DNA from: Salipiger abyssi
Lineage (GTDB): Bacteria > Pseudomonadota > Alphaproteobacteria > Rhodobacterales > Rhodobacteraceae
Direction: 5' to 3'
DNA: 64,000 bases
Assembly: GCF_017311415.1 (NCBI RefSeq)
Contig: NZ_JAEKIS010000001.1
Span: 558,001 to 622,000 of the forward strand
Shown here: positions 16,207 to 24,103 of the stretch, piece by piece
Layout: each line of letters starts with the position of its first letter
How positions within the stretch are numbered: position 1 is the stretch's first letter
Program-made: the position numbers and the translations under genes
Notes under the pieces: model-generated
What the model saw: only the letters and a program-made list of their open reading frames with translations
Database searches by the model: none
What the model was told of the DNA's origin: nothing

Positions 16207-17649
16207 TCACTCCGCTGCCACCACGCGCCGCGCCGCCGACACGTCCAGCGGAAACACCTTGGCGGGGTTCAGCAGCCATTCGGGGTCGAACACGTCCTTG
16301 ACCGCCATCTGCACCTCCAGATCCGCCGCGCCGTATTGCACGGTCATCAGGTCGCGCTTTTCGATCCCCACACCGTGCTCGCCGGTCAGGCAGCCGCCGA
16401 CCTCGACACAAAGCTTGAGGATTTCCGCGCCGAAGCGCTCGCAGAGCTCCAGATCGCCGGGCTTGTTGGCGTCGAAGAGGATCAGCGGGTGCATATTGCC
16501 ATCGCCCGCGTGGAACACATTGGCCACGCCCAGCCCGAACTCCGCCGACATCTCGCCGATGCGCCGCAGCACAAGCGGCAGCGCCGAGACCGGGATCGTG
16601 CCGTCGAGACACATGTAATCGTTGATCTGGCCCATGGCGCCGAAGGCGCTCTTGCGGCCGAGCCAGATCCGCGCCGCCTCGTCGGCATCCTGCGCTTCGC
16701 GCAGCTCCACCGGATCGTGGCGGCGGGCGATTTGCAGGATCAGCCCGAGCTGTTCGGCGATCTCGGCCTCCGAGCCCTCGACCTCGACGATCAGCAGCGC
16801 CTCGCAGTCGGGATAGCCGGCATGGGCAAAGGCCTCGCAGGCCTCGATACAGGGGCGGTCCATGAATTCGATCGCCACCGGCAGCACGCCGGCCTTGATG
16901 ATGTCCGACACGCATTCGCCGGCCACCTCGTTCGAGCCGAAGCCCATCAGCACCGGGCGCGCGCCCTCGGGTTTGCGCAGGATGCGCAGGGTCGCCTCGG
17001 TCACCACGCCGAGCTGGCCTTCGGAGCCGCAGACCACCCCCAGCAGGTCGAGCCCGCCGGCATCGAGATGCGCGCCGCCCAGCTCGATTACAGTGCCGTC
17101 CATCAGCACCATGGTGACGCCCAGCAGGTTGTTGGTTGTGACGCCGTATTTCAGGCAATGCGCACCGCCGGAATTCATCGCGATATTGCCGGCGATGGCG
17201 CAGGCGAGCTGCGACGAGGGGTCGGGGGCGTAGAAGAATTCCTCCTCCTCGACGGCGCCGCTGACCGAGAGGTTCGTGCGCCCGGTCTGCACCCGGATGA
17301 AGCGGTTGGCGTAATCGGTTTCCAGCACCTCGTTCATCCGCGCCACGCCCAGGATCACTGAATCCGCCGTCGGCAGCGCGCCGCCCGCCAGCGAGGTGCC
17401 CGAGCCGCGCGGCACCACCGGCACGCCCTCCTCGTGGCAGATCGTCAGCACCGCCGAGACCTCTTCGGTGCTTGCAGGCAGCACGGCGCAGAGCGGCGGG
17501 CAGCGATAGGCGGTGAGCGCGTCGCATTCATAGGCGCGGGTCTCGGCGGGGTCTTCGATCACCGCGTCATCCGGCAGCACGGCGCGCAGCCGCGCCACGA
17601 TCTGCGCCTTGCGCGACAGCACGCGCGTATCCGGTTCCGGCATCTGCAT
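16207..17649 (-). CDS. glcD: Glycolate oxidase catalytic FAD subunit
   Basis: The 480-residue FAD-linked oxidase oxidises glycolate (and probably D-lactate) to the 2-oxo acid. The FAD-binding domain shows VVPRGSGTSLAGGALP near residue 79, IAGNIAMNSGGAHCLKYG near residue 155 and GSEGQLGVVTEATLRI near residue 212. The C-terminal half has AGDGNMHPLI and LTGEHGVGIEKRDLM. These are hallmarks of GlcD/D-lactate dehydrogenases. It is the first gene of the operon, with an inverted repeat directly in its promoter region. Confidence 0.92.
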   Translation of the reverse strand: MQMPEPDTRVLSRKAQIVARLRAVLPDDAVIEDPAETRAYECDALTAYRCPPLCAVLPASTEEVSAVLTICHEEGVPVVPRGSGTSLAGGALPTADSVILGVARMNEVLETDYANRFIRVQTGRTNLSVSGAVEEEEFFYAPDPSSQLACAIAGNIAMNSGGAHCLKYGVTTNNLLGVTMVLMDGTVIELGGAHLDAGGLDLLGVVCGSEGQLGVVTEATLRILRKPEGARPVLMGFGSNEVAGECVSDIIKAGVLPVAIEFMDRPCIEACEAFAHAGYPDCEALLIVEVEGSEAEIAEQLGLILQIARRHDPVELREAQDADEAARIWLGRKSAFGAMGQINDYMCLDGTIPVSALPLVLRRIGEMSAEFGLGVANVFHAGDGNMHPLILFDANKPGDLELCERFGAEILKLCVEVGGCLTGEHGVGIEKRDLMTVQYGAADLEVQMAVKDVFDPEWLLNPAKVFPLDVSAARRVVAAE

Positions 17650-17668
17650 CGGATGGCCCTCCCTGCGA

Positions 17669-17693
17669 AATTGGTAAAATCATATAACCAATT
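17669..17693 (-). promoter_or_regulatory. Candidate operator upstream of glcD
   Basis: AATTGGT (17669-17675) and ACCAATT (17687-17693) form an inverted repeat with an 11-bp A/T-rich spacer, 20-44 bp before the glcD start. TTGGT/ACCAA half-sites are typical of the GntR/FCD regulators of glycolate, lactate and pyruvate genes (GlcC, LldR, PdhR), although their spacer is normally about 3 bp. Confidence 0.5.
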
Positions 17694-17772
17694 CGACCCG
17701 GATGCCAGAGCTTTTCCCCTGCGCGCCCGCGCCGCCTTGCGTCTTGCCGCGAAAAGATAGCACTACTGGCGC

Positions 17773-18183
17773 ATGGACTGGGTTAAGATCATTCATATTC
17801 TCTGCGTCATGGGCTGGATGACCTCCATCTTCGCCGTGCCGCGCGCGCTGATCTACTGGAAGCGCGAATACACGCGGCTGGACGAGTTCGGCCCGCTGGG
17901 CGACCTGACGATCCGGCTTTACCGGTTCTCCGCCGGGCTGGCGGTGATCGCGGTGATCACCGGGCTGTGGCTCGGCTGGTTCTGGGACTGGGCCGGCTGG
18001 GTGCATCTCAAGATCGCGCTGGTGGCGCTTCTGGCGGTGCATTACGTCTGGACCGGCCGGATGGTGATGCGGGCCCGGCGCGGGCTCTTCCGGGAATCCG
18101 AGCTGTTCCTGCGCATCTTCAACGAAATCAGTGTGCTCGGCGTCATCGCGGTCCTCTGGGTCGTGGTGGTCAAGCCGTTCTGA
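17773..18183 (+). CDS. HemJ/CopD-like four-helix membrane protein
   Basis: A 136-residue integral membrane protein with four helices. It opens with WVKIIHILCVMGWMTSIFAVPRA, the KxxHI...WM...PR pattern of HemJ-type protoporphyrinogen oxidases, and carries later conserved charges (HLKIALVALLAVHYVW). HemJ oxidises protoporphyrinogen IX to protoporphyrin IX using a bound heme. Paralogues of unknown role exist, so enzymatic identity is tentative. It may form an operon with the DUF599 gene 4 bp downstream. Confidence 0.6.
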   Translation: MDWVKIIHILCVMGWMTSIFAVPRALIYWKREYTRLDEFGPLGDLTIRLYRFSAGLAVIAVITGLWLGWFWDWAGWVHLKIALVALLAVHYVWTGRMVMRARRGLFRESELFLRIFNEISVLGVIAVLWVVVVKPF

Positions 18184-18187
18184 GCCG

Positions 18188-18889
18188 ATGGTCTGGCTCG
18201 ATCAGCTTGGCTATTTCACCCCGCTCGACCTGGTGGCGACGGTGCTGCTGGCGATAAGCTGGCTCGGCTGTTCCTTTGCGGTCGAGAACCCGCTGGCGAA
18301 ACGGCCCTCGGTGTCGCGGCTGATGGCGAATTACCGGCGCGTCTGGATGCACGAATTCGTCACCCGACAGCCGCGCATCTTCGACGCGCAGATCGTCGCC
18401 TCGCTGCGCCAGAGCACCGCCTTCTTCGCCTCCGCCTCGATGATCGCCATCGGCGGGATCTTTGCGCTGCTCGGCAATGCCGATCAGTTGCGCGGCGTGG
18501 CGGGGGATCTGGCGGCGGGCGATGCGCCGGTGGTGGTCTGGGAGGTCAAGCTCATGCTGACGCTGCTCTTTGCCGCCAACGCCTTTCTGAAATTCGTCTG
18601 GTCGAACCGGCTTTTCGGCTATTGCTCGGTGATGATGGGGGCTGTGCCCAACGAGCCGACCGAGACCGCCTATGCCCGCGCCGCCAAGGCCGCCGAGCTC
18701 AATATCTTTGCCGCGCGCAGCTACAATCGCGGGTTGCGGGTGGTCTATTTCGGCATCGCCTCGGCGGCTTGGCTGGTCGGAGCCGAGGCGCTGATCGCGG
18801 CGACGCTGGTCACGCTGGTGGTGATCCTGCGCCGCGAATTCGCATCGCAGTCGCGCGCGGTGCTGCTCGAAACCGACGCAGAGGGCTGA
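18188..18889 (+). CDS. DUF599 domain membrane protein
   Basis: The 233-residue protein has four predicted helices (FTPLDLVATVLLAISWLGCSF; AFFASASMIAIGGIFALLG; VKLMLTLLFAANAFLKFVWSNRLFGYCSVMMG; YFGIASAAWLVGAEALIAATLVTLVVIL). The NYRRVWMHE motif near residue 44 and the FKFVWSxRLFGYC-type motif mark DUF599. ATG 18188 was chosen because it begins 4 bp after the preceding stop and immediately precedes the first helix. The function of DUF599 is not known. Confidence 0.7.
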   Translation: MVWLDQLGYFTPLDLVATVLLAISWLGCSFAVENPLAKRPSVSRLMANYRRVWMHEFVTRQPRIFDAQIVASLRQSTAFFASASMIAIGGIFALLGNADQLRGVAGDLAAGDAPVVVWEVKLMLTLLFAANAFLKFVWSNRLFGYCSVMMGAVPNEPTETAYARAAKAAELNIFAARSYNRGLRVVYFGIASAAWLVGAEALIAATLVTLVVILRREFASQSRAVLLETDAEG

Positions 18890-18966
18890 GCGTCGGGGCA
18901 AAGCGCTTGCAAATCCGCGGCAAAAGCTTTGCTCTCGGCGGGAGCCGCCTTGCAAGGATGCCCGCC

Positions 18967-19935
18967 ATGACCACCGATCCCTTCTTTCACCCGATCTCTG
19001 GATTCGAACTTCCGCGCTACGCGGGGGTGCCGAGCTTCATGCGGCTGCCGCTGCTTCCGCCCGAGCATGAGCGTTTCAGAGAGGTGGAGATCGGTATCGC
19101 GGGCGTGCCCTGGGACAGCGGCACCACCAACCGCCCCGGTCCCCGCCACGGGCCGCGCCAGCTCCGCGATGCCTCGACGATGATTCGTGCCGAGCATCCG
19201 GTGACCGGGCTGCGCCCCTTCGAGGCGAAGGCCTGCGCCGATCTCGGCGATGTCGGGCCGAATCCGGCGGATATTCTCGACAGCATGGAGCGGATCACCG
19301 CGTTTTACGGCAAGCTGATGCGCAACGGCACGCGACCGCTGACGGCGGGCGGCGATCACCTGACCTCGCTTCCGGTGCTGCGTGCGCTGGCGCGCGAGGA
19401 GCCGCTGGGCATGGTGCATTTCGACAGCCATACCGATCTCTACAACTCCTATTTCGGCGGCACGATGTATACCCACGGCACGCCGTTCCGCCGCGCGGTG
19501 GAGGAGGGGCTTCTTGACCCGAAGCGCGTGGTGCAGATCGGCATCCGGGGCAGCATGTACGACCGCGAGGACCGCGATTTCGCCGCTGCCAACGGCATCC
19601 GCATTGTCCCGATCGAGGAATTCCACGCCCGTGGTGTGGCCGATGTGATGGCCGAGGCGCGCGATATCGTCGGTTCCGAGCCCTGTTACGTCAGCTACGA
19701 TATCGACTTTGTCGATCCGACCTTTGCGCCCGGCACCGGCACGCCCGAGGTCGGCGGGCCGAACAGTTATCAGGCGTTGCAGGTGGTGCGCGAGCTCGAC
19801 GGGCTCGACATCGCCGGCGCCGATCTGGTCGAGGTCTCGCCGCCCTTCGACGCCAGCGGCGGCACCGCCTTTCTGGGTGTTTCGATCATGTTCGAGCTGC
19901 TTTGCGCGATGATCGGGTCTAAAGCGGCGGCCTGA
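18967..19935 (+). CDS. speB: Agmatinase/arginase-family amidinohydrolase
   Basis: A 322-residue ureohydrolase with the binuclear manganese motifs GGDH (near residue 125), HFDSHTDLY (near 149) and SYDIDFVDPTFAPGTGTPE (near 244). An N-terminal YAGVPSFMRLP and GIPWDSGT-type segment (VPWDSGTTNRPGPRHGP) is typical of agmatinases and guanidinobutyrases. The reaction would release urea from a guanidino compound. Start at ATG 18967 is preferred over the in-frame ATG at 18958 because AAGG lies 9 bp before it. No polyamine genes are adjacent, so the exact guanidine substrate is unresolved. Confidence 0.82.
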   Translation: MTTDPFFHPISGFELPRYAGVPSFMRLPLLPPEHERFREVEIGIAGVPWDSGTTNRPGPRHGPRQLRDASTMIRAEHPVTGLRPFEAKACADLGDVGPNPADILDSMERITAFYGKLMRNGTRPLTAGGDHLTSLPVLRALAREEPLGMVHFDSHTDLYNSYFGGTMYTHGTPFRRAVEEGLLDPKRVVQIGIRGSMYDREDRDFAAANGIRIVPIEEFHARGVADVMAEARDIVGSEPCYVSYDIDFVDPTFAPGTGTPEVGGPNSYQALQVVRELDGLDIAGADLVEVSPPFDASGGTAFLGVSIMFELLCAMIGSKAAA

Positions 19936-19950
19936 GCCCGAGCGAGCGGC

Positions 19951-20292
19951 TTACTCGATTGGGCGGATTAGCTTGCGTTCCAGCACGCGCAGCACGGTGC
20001 GCAGATCGTGTCCGCGTTTCAGCACCTGCCCGTCCATGCCGATCACCGCGTATTCGCCCTGTCTGCTCCGCAGCTTGGGGCGTTTCTCGATGCGGTAGAG
20101 CGGGTTTTCGGCGGTGCGCCGGAAGACAGAGAACACCGCCACGTCGCGCAGCGAGGAAATCCCGTAATCGCGCCATTCCCCGGCCGCGACCATGCGGCCG
20201 TAGAGCGACAGGATGACATTCAGCTCAGTCCGGTGAAAGGCCACGACATCGCTCGTGCCCCCGCGCCCCGGAAAAGGAGTAAGGCTGTTCAT
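19951..20292 (-). CDS. DUF2794 family protein
   Basis: A 113-residue protein with the DUF2794 signature: VAFHRTELNVILSLYGRMVAAGEWRDY near the N-terminus, VAVFSVFRR, then NPLYRIEKRPKLR and GQVLKRGHDLRTVLRVLERKLI. ATG 20292 is used because the conserved domain begins shortly after it, although longer in-frame starts exist. The family is confined mainly to Alphaproteobacteria and its function is unknown. Confidence 0.8.
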   Translation of the reverse strand: MNSLTPFPGRGGTSDVVAFHRTELNVILSLYGRMVAAGEWRDYGISSLRDVAVFSVFRRTAENPLYRIEKRPKLRSRQGEYAVIGMDGQVLKRGHDLRTVLRVLERKLIRPIE

Positions 20293-20324
20293 ACTGGATA
20301 AGCTGCGCTCGTTGCCGCCGCAAA

Positions 20325-21653
20325 TCAAGAGTCTGGCGCGAAACTCGCTGTTTTCCCGGGCTGTGGCGGCTCGGGTGCCTCTGCCGTCCGCGCGACGCCG
20401 CGGGCGCATTCGCGGGCGTGGATGCCGAGCATCATCAGGGCCGGCCAGAGCAGATAGGCCTCGATCTCGATATTCTCGCCGAAGGATAGCAGCACCAGCA
20501 CCATGCAGAGCCCCAGGGGCAGGCGTCCGCGCGCCCCCTGTGCCGCATCCTTGAGCGCGAGGCCGATCTGCCAGATCAGCGGCACGGCAAAGGCCAAGAG
20601 CCCCACCAGCCCCTTGACGAAGAGCAGGCCGAACCAGGTGTGGTGGCTGCCGATGGGCATGTATTCCACCAGATGCGGGCCGGGCTGCACGGTGCCGTGG
20701 CCGAACCAGACCGCCTCTTCCTGCCAGCGCTCATGGGCAATGCGTTGCAGCGTGGCGCGCACGCGGGTGCTGTCGGAGCGGGCGGATTTGAAGCCGTCGA
20801 TGCCGGCGCCGATGGTCCGCGCGAGCCACGGCCCGGTGATCGCAAGCGAGGCGGTGAGCCCGGCCAGCACCGCCCAGGCCCAGCTGCGCAGCACCAGCGG
20901 CATCATCCGCGGCCCGATCGTGCAGGCGACGAGCCCCACCAGCCCCATCCGCGATTTCGATGCGAGGATCATCAGCGTGCCGGCGGCGATGCCCGCCGCG
21001 CGCCAGCGGTTCTCTTTCTCCTCCAGCGCGAACAGCACCATCGTGACCCCCAGCAGCGCCGCAAAGGGCGACCAGGGCGCGTAGAACTGCCAGCGCGGCG
21101 TCCAGGAGGCGGGATCGTAGGTGAAGAAGAACACCGAAAAATATTCCGGCCCCGGCCCGCCCACCGCCTTGAGCGGCGAGGTCCAGATGCGCTCGGGCAG
21201 GCCGATATAGGGCGCGATGAGCAGCGCGGGGGCGATGCAGAGGGTCCAGAACCCCAGGCGACATTGCGCCCGGATCAGTACCTCGCGCCGCACCGGCAGG
21301 ATCGCCCCCGCCAGCGGAAAGAGCGCCAGCAGCGCCCAGCCCTTGGCCCAGCCGATGGAGGATTTGATCGTCTGCTTGAGCCCCAGATCCCAGTTCAGAT
21401 GCCCGGCCCAGAGCGCCACCAGCATGACCAGCATGCCGAGCATCCAGGCCCAGATCACCGGCGGCACCGTCCCGGTGGCGCGCAGATCGTCGCGGATCGC
21501 CGGGCCGAGATAGAGCGACAGCACCACCAGCCCCGCCAGCAGCCAGGCCAGCACCGGCCCGACCACGTAAAGCGCGCCGATCCCGTAGAACGGCCAGGTC
21601 CAGAGGATCGTCTTCCAGACCATGGATTCGGCGGGGGTCTGCGGCGCAATCAT
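20325..21653 (-). CDS. O-antigen ligase/polymerase (Wzy-like) membrane protein
   Basis: The 442-residue protein has around ten membrane helices. A large periplasmic loop before the last helices contains GHGTVQPGPHLVEYMPIGSHHTWFGLLFVKG, the pattern of the Wzy_C/O-antigen ligase domain. It would polymerise undecaprenyl-linked repeat units of the exopolysaccharide or transfer the chain. It overlaps the Wzz-like gene by 4 bp and lies with it in one leftward transcription unit. Polymerase versus ligase cannot be decided from sequence alone. Confidence 0.72.
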   Translation of the reverse strand: MIAPQTPAESMVWKTILWTWPFYGIGALYVVGPVLAWLLAGLVVLSLYLGPAIRDDLRATGTVPPVIWAWMLGMLVMLVALWAGHLNWDLGLKQTIKSSIGWAKGWALLALFPLAGAILPVRREVLIRAQCRLGFWTLCIAPALLIAPYIGLPERIWTSPLKAVGGPGPEYFSVFFFTYDPASWTPRWQFYAPWSPFAALLGVTMVLFALEEKENRWRAAGIAAGTLMILASKSRMGLVGLVACTIGPRMMPLVLRSWAWAVLAGLTASLAITGPWLARTIGAGIDGFKSARSDSTRVRATLQRIAHERWQEEAVWFGHGTVQPGPHLVEYMPIGSHHTWFGLLFVKGLVGLLAFAVPLIWQIGLALKDAAQGARGRLPLGLCMVLVLLSFGENIEIEAYLLWPALMMLGIHARECARGVARTAEAPEPPQPGKTASFAPDS

Positions 21654-23092
21654 GCCAGACGCCCTTTCTCGGAGAGCAGACGCTCGATCAGCGCGCGGCG
21701 GATCCAGCCCAGCGACAGGGCGAAGAACAGCAGGAAACTGGCGGCGCCACCGGCGGCAATGGCGAGCTTTTTGCGCGGCGAGGTCGGGCTGTCGGGCAGG
21801 GTCGGGTCTTCGAGCACCTGCACCAGCGGATAGGAAGCGTAGATATCGGCCTTGCTCGACTGCGCCCGCGCGATGGCGGAGGCAAAGACCGCCTCGGCGA
21901 CGTTGAAATCCCGTTGCAGGTCTTCCAGCCGCGCCGCAAGCGGCGCCAGACGCTCCAGCCGCGCGGTCTGAATGCTGAGCAGCGCGCGCAGCTCTGCCAG
22001 CTCGGCCTCAAGCCCCGCACGTTCCGATTCCTGCCGCACCAGCTCGGTCAGAAGCGCCGCGCGGGCACCGTCGGAGGAGCGTTCCAGCGCGCCGGACAGA
22101 CCGGTCAGCGCCGTGGCGCGGGCCTCGGCCTTGTCGCGGGCGGAGGCCATGGCCGAGGCCGCCTTGACCACCTCCGGGTGACGCGCGCCATAGCTCGCGC
22201 GCGCCTCGGCCAGATCGCTGGCGGCCAGCGCCATCGCCTCGATCAGCGCGATATAGGCGGTGTCGCCATTGAGCCGCAGGATGCGGGCGGCGGTTTCCGC
22301 ATCGGTGCCGAGCCGCGCCTCCAGCCCGCGCACGGTGGCGAGCTTGCGCTCGTATTCGGCGGCGGCGGTGTCGATGCGGCCGCGCAGGTCGTCGGCCTCG
22401 TCGAGCTGGCGGTTGTATTGCGCGACCGAATGCAGCCCGCTCTCGTCGCGCAGCCGCGAGATTTCGCTCCGCGTCGCGGCAACCGAGTCGCGATATTCCC
22501 GGATCGCGTCGAGCCCGCCGGTCTGGCGGCTCTCCAGCTCGTCGCCGCGCAGTCGGTCGATCTCGACGAAAAACGCCTCGAGCAACGCGGCGTTGCGCGC
22601 CTGCGCCGCATCGGGATCGGGCCCGGTGATCTTTACGTGCATGAAGGCGGTCTGGTCCACGAGCTGGACCTGCGGCTTGCCGAACGCCTTGGCGTCGATG
22701 TCCAGACGCCGCGCCGCATCCTTCAGCACGCGGTCGGCGGCGAGCAGGCGCTTGTAGGTCTCGGTCGGGCTGATGGAATTGCTGGAAAAGGCCGAGTTGG
22801 CATGGCTCGACGCCTGCCCGATCTCGGCGAGATTCACTGAAGAGGCAGAGCCCGAGCCCGGCAGGATCAGCGACATATGGCTGGCAAAGACCGGCGCGGC
22901 GGTCTTGAGATAGCCGGTGATCGGCGCCCAGATCCCGGCCAGGCCCAGCGCACAGATCCACACATAGCGCGGCAGGCGGCGGCGGTCGGTCACCGACCCG
23001 CCGATCAGCGCGCGGCGCAGAAAGCGGCGGCGTTTTCCGGGCGTTGCCTTGGCGGCGGGCAGCTCTGTCGTGGCGGTGTCTTGCAGGGTCAT
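21650..23092 (-). CDS. Wzz/GumC-type chain-length regulator
   Basis: A 480-residue polysaccharide co-polymerase. It has a basic N-terminal cytoplasmic tail, a first membrane helix near residue 45 (YVWICALGLAGIWAPITGYL) and a long periplasmic region with extended coiled coil (residues ~180-400, rich in E/R/L heptads). It ends with a SPRKK motif and a final helix (LAIAAGGAASFLLFFALSLGWI). The proline-rich DPTLPDSPTSPRK segment before the last helix is diagnostic. No cytoplasmic tyrosine kinase domain is fused. ATG 23092 has GGAGA at good spacing. A promoter-region palindrome lies about 100 bp upstream. Confidence 0.82.
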   Translation of the reverse strand: MTLQDTATTELPAAKATPGKRRRFLRRALIGGSVTDRRRLPRYVWICALGLAGIWAPITGYLKTAAPVFASHMSLILPGSGSASSVNLAEIGQASSHANSAFSSNSISPTETYKRLLAADRVLKDAARRLDIDAKAFGKPQVQLVDQTAFMHVKITGPDPDAAQARNAALLEAFFVEIDRLRGDELESRQTGGLDAIREYRDSVAATRSEISRLRDESGLHSVAQYNRQLDEADDLRGRIDTAAAEYERKLATVRGLEARLGTDAETAARILRLNGDTAYIALIEAMALAASDLAEARASYGARHPEVVKAASAMASARDKAEARATALTGLSGALERSSDGARAALLTELVRQESERAGLEAELAELRALLSIQTARLERLAPLAARLEDLQRDFNVAEAVFASAIARAQSSKADIYASYPLVQVLEDPTLPDSPTSPRKKLAIAAGGAASFLLFFALSLGWIRRALIERLLSEKGRLA

Positions 23093-23183
23093 CGGCGGGT
23101 CTCCTTCGCCGCCGAAACTACTCTGCCTTGTGGTCGCGCGCTCTCGCGCAACGGTGGGGAGAAAGGAGGCGTTTACCCCGCCG

Positions 23184-23202
23184 CCTATCCTTTCGGGTAT
23201 GC
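23184..23202. promoter_or_regulatory. EPS-locus palindrome, copy 1 (upstream of wzz)
   Basis: CCTATCC-TTTC-GGGTATG: TATCC at 23186-23190 and GGGTA at 23195-23199, spacer TTTC. It lies about 95-110 bp before the Wzz-like start and abuts the response-regulator stop. It matches three other copies in the locus. Confidence 0.6.
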
Positions 23203-23204
23203 GC

Positions 23205-23819
23205 TCAGAACAGCCCCGCGTCGCGCGCCACAATGGCCGCCTGGGTGCGGTTGTTGACCTCCAGCTTGCGATAGAGCGTCTTCATATGCAGCTTGATCGT
23301 CGGCTCGGTGAGATCGAGATCGCGGGCGATCTCCTTGTTCGACTTGCCCTCGGTGAGCCCCGCCAGCACCTCCATCTCGCGCTTGGTCAGGCGCTCGGCC
23401 ATGGGGTGAGTCTTGGTCTCTTCCGGCGCGGTCATAAAGCCGATGGGGGCGTATTGCTCGCCCATGGCCATGAACTTCACCGCATTGACCAGCGATTTCG
23501 CCGGCAGGGTCTTGGGGATGAAGCCGGCGGCACCGAGGCTCAGCGCCTGTTCCGCCACTTCGCGCGTGGCCTGGCCGGAGATCAGCGCCACGCGCTGGCC
23601 GCCCTTCATGCCGATCGCCTCGGTGAGACTGTCCAGACCGTTCATGCCGGGCATCTTGTAATCCAGCAACACCAGGTTGTACGCCTCGTCCTCGCGGATG
23701 CGCTCGCAGGCCTCGTCAAAGCTTGCCGCGCTGCCCAGTTCGATATCGTCCTCGGCGCCCAGAAACGCGATCAGCGTATCCCGCAGCAGGTCGTGGTCGT
23801 CGGCAATCAGCACTCTCAT
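23205..23819 (-). CDS. LuxR/NarL-family response regulator
   Basis: A 204-residue regulator with an N-terminal receiver (LIADDHDLLRD; phosphoacceptor Asp53 in LLDYKMPGMNG; FIPKTLP lysine). The C-terminal LuxR-type helix-turn-helix is LTKREMEVLAGLTEGKSNKEIARDLDLTEPTIKLHMKTLYRKL. ATG 23819 is supported by AAAGGATC before it; the conserved receiver begins right after. It is placed centrally in the polysaccharide cluster and is divergent from the WecG-fusion gene, with a shared 283-bp promoter region carrying a palindrome. It probably controls the locus and is the likely partner of the hybrid kinase at 26099. Confidence 0.88.
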   Translation of the reverse strand: MRVLIADDHDLLRDTLIAFLGAEDDIELGSAASFDEACERIREDEAYNLVLLDYKMPGMNGLDSLTEAIGMKGGQRVALISGQATREVAEQALSLGAAGFIPKTLPAKSLVNAVKFMAMGEQYAPIGFMTAPEETKTHPMAERLTKREMEVLAGLTEGKSNKEIARDLDLTEPTIKLHMKTLYRKLEVNNRTQAAIVARDAGLF

Positions 23820-23917
23820 CTGGCGCGATCCTTTCTTGAACTGGTCGGCAAAGCTACCGCCGGTCTCTGACCATTTTAAGGCATTGCTAACCAAGTGTAA
23901 CCGAGAACCCGGCTAGG

Positions 23918-23939
23918 GCCTATATCCCTTCGGATAGGC
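23918..23939. promoter_or_regulatory. EPS-locus palindrome, copy 2 (divergent promoter)
   Basis: GCCTATATCC-CTTC-GGATAGGC: core TATCC (23923-23927), spacer CTTC, GGATA (23932-23936). It lies ~100 bp before the response-regulator start and ~165 bp before the WecG/sugar-transferase start. Confidence 0.65.
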
Positions 23940-24103
23940 GCTGCGCCGCCCGCATCGTTAACCGCAGCTTTCGGAGCGCGGGGGGCGCCGCCGCGTCCGG
24001 ACGGTCGCGAATGCGTGCCGCGCCCATCCCGGCGCGAAATTGCGAGAATCGGGGGTGGCGGCGCACGGATAGGGCGAGTTCAACACCTGCCCTGGAGCCC
24101 CCG

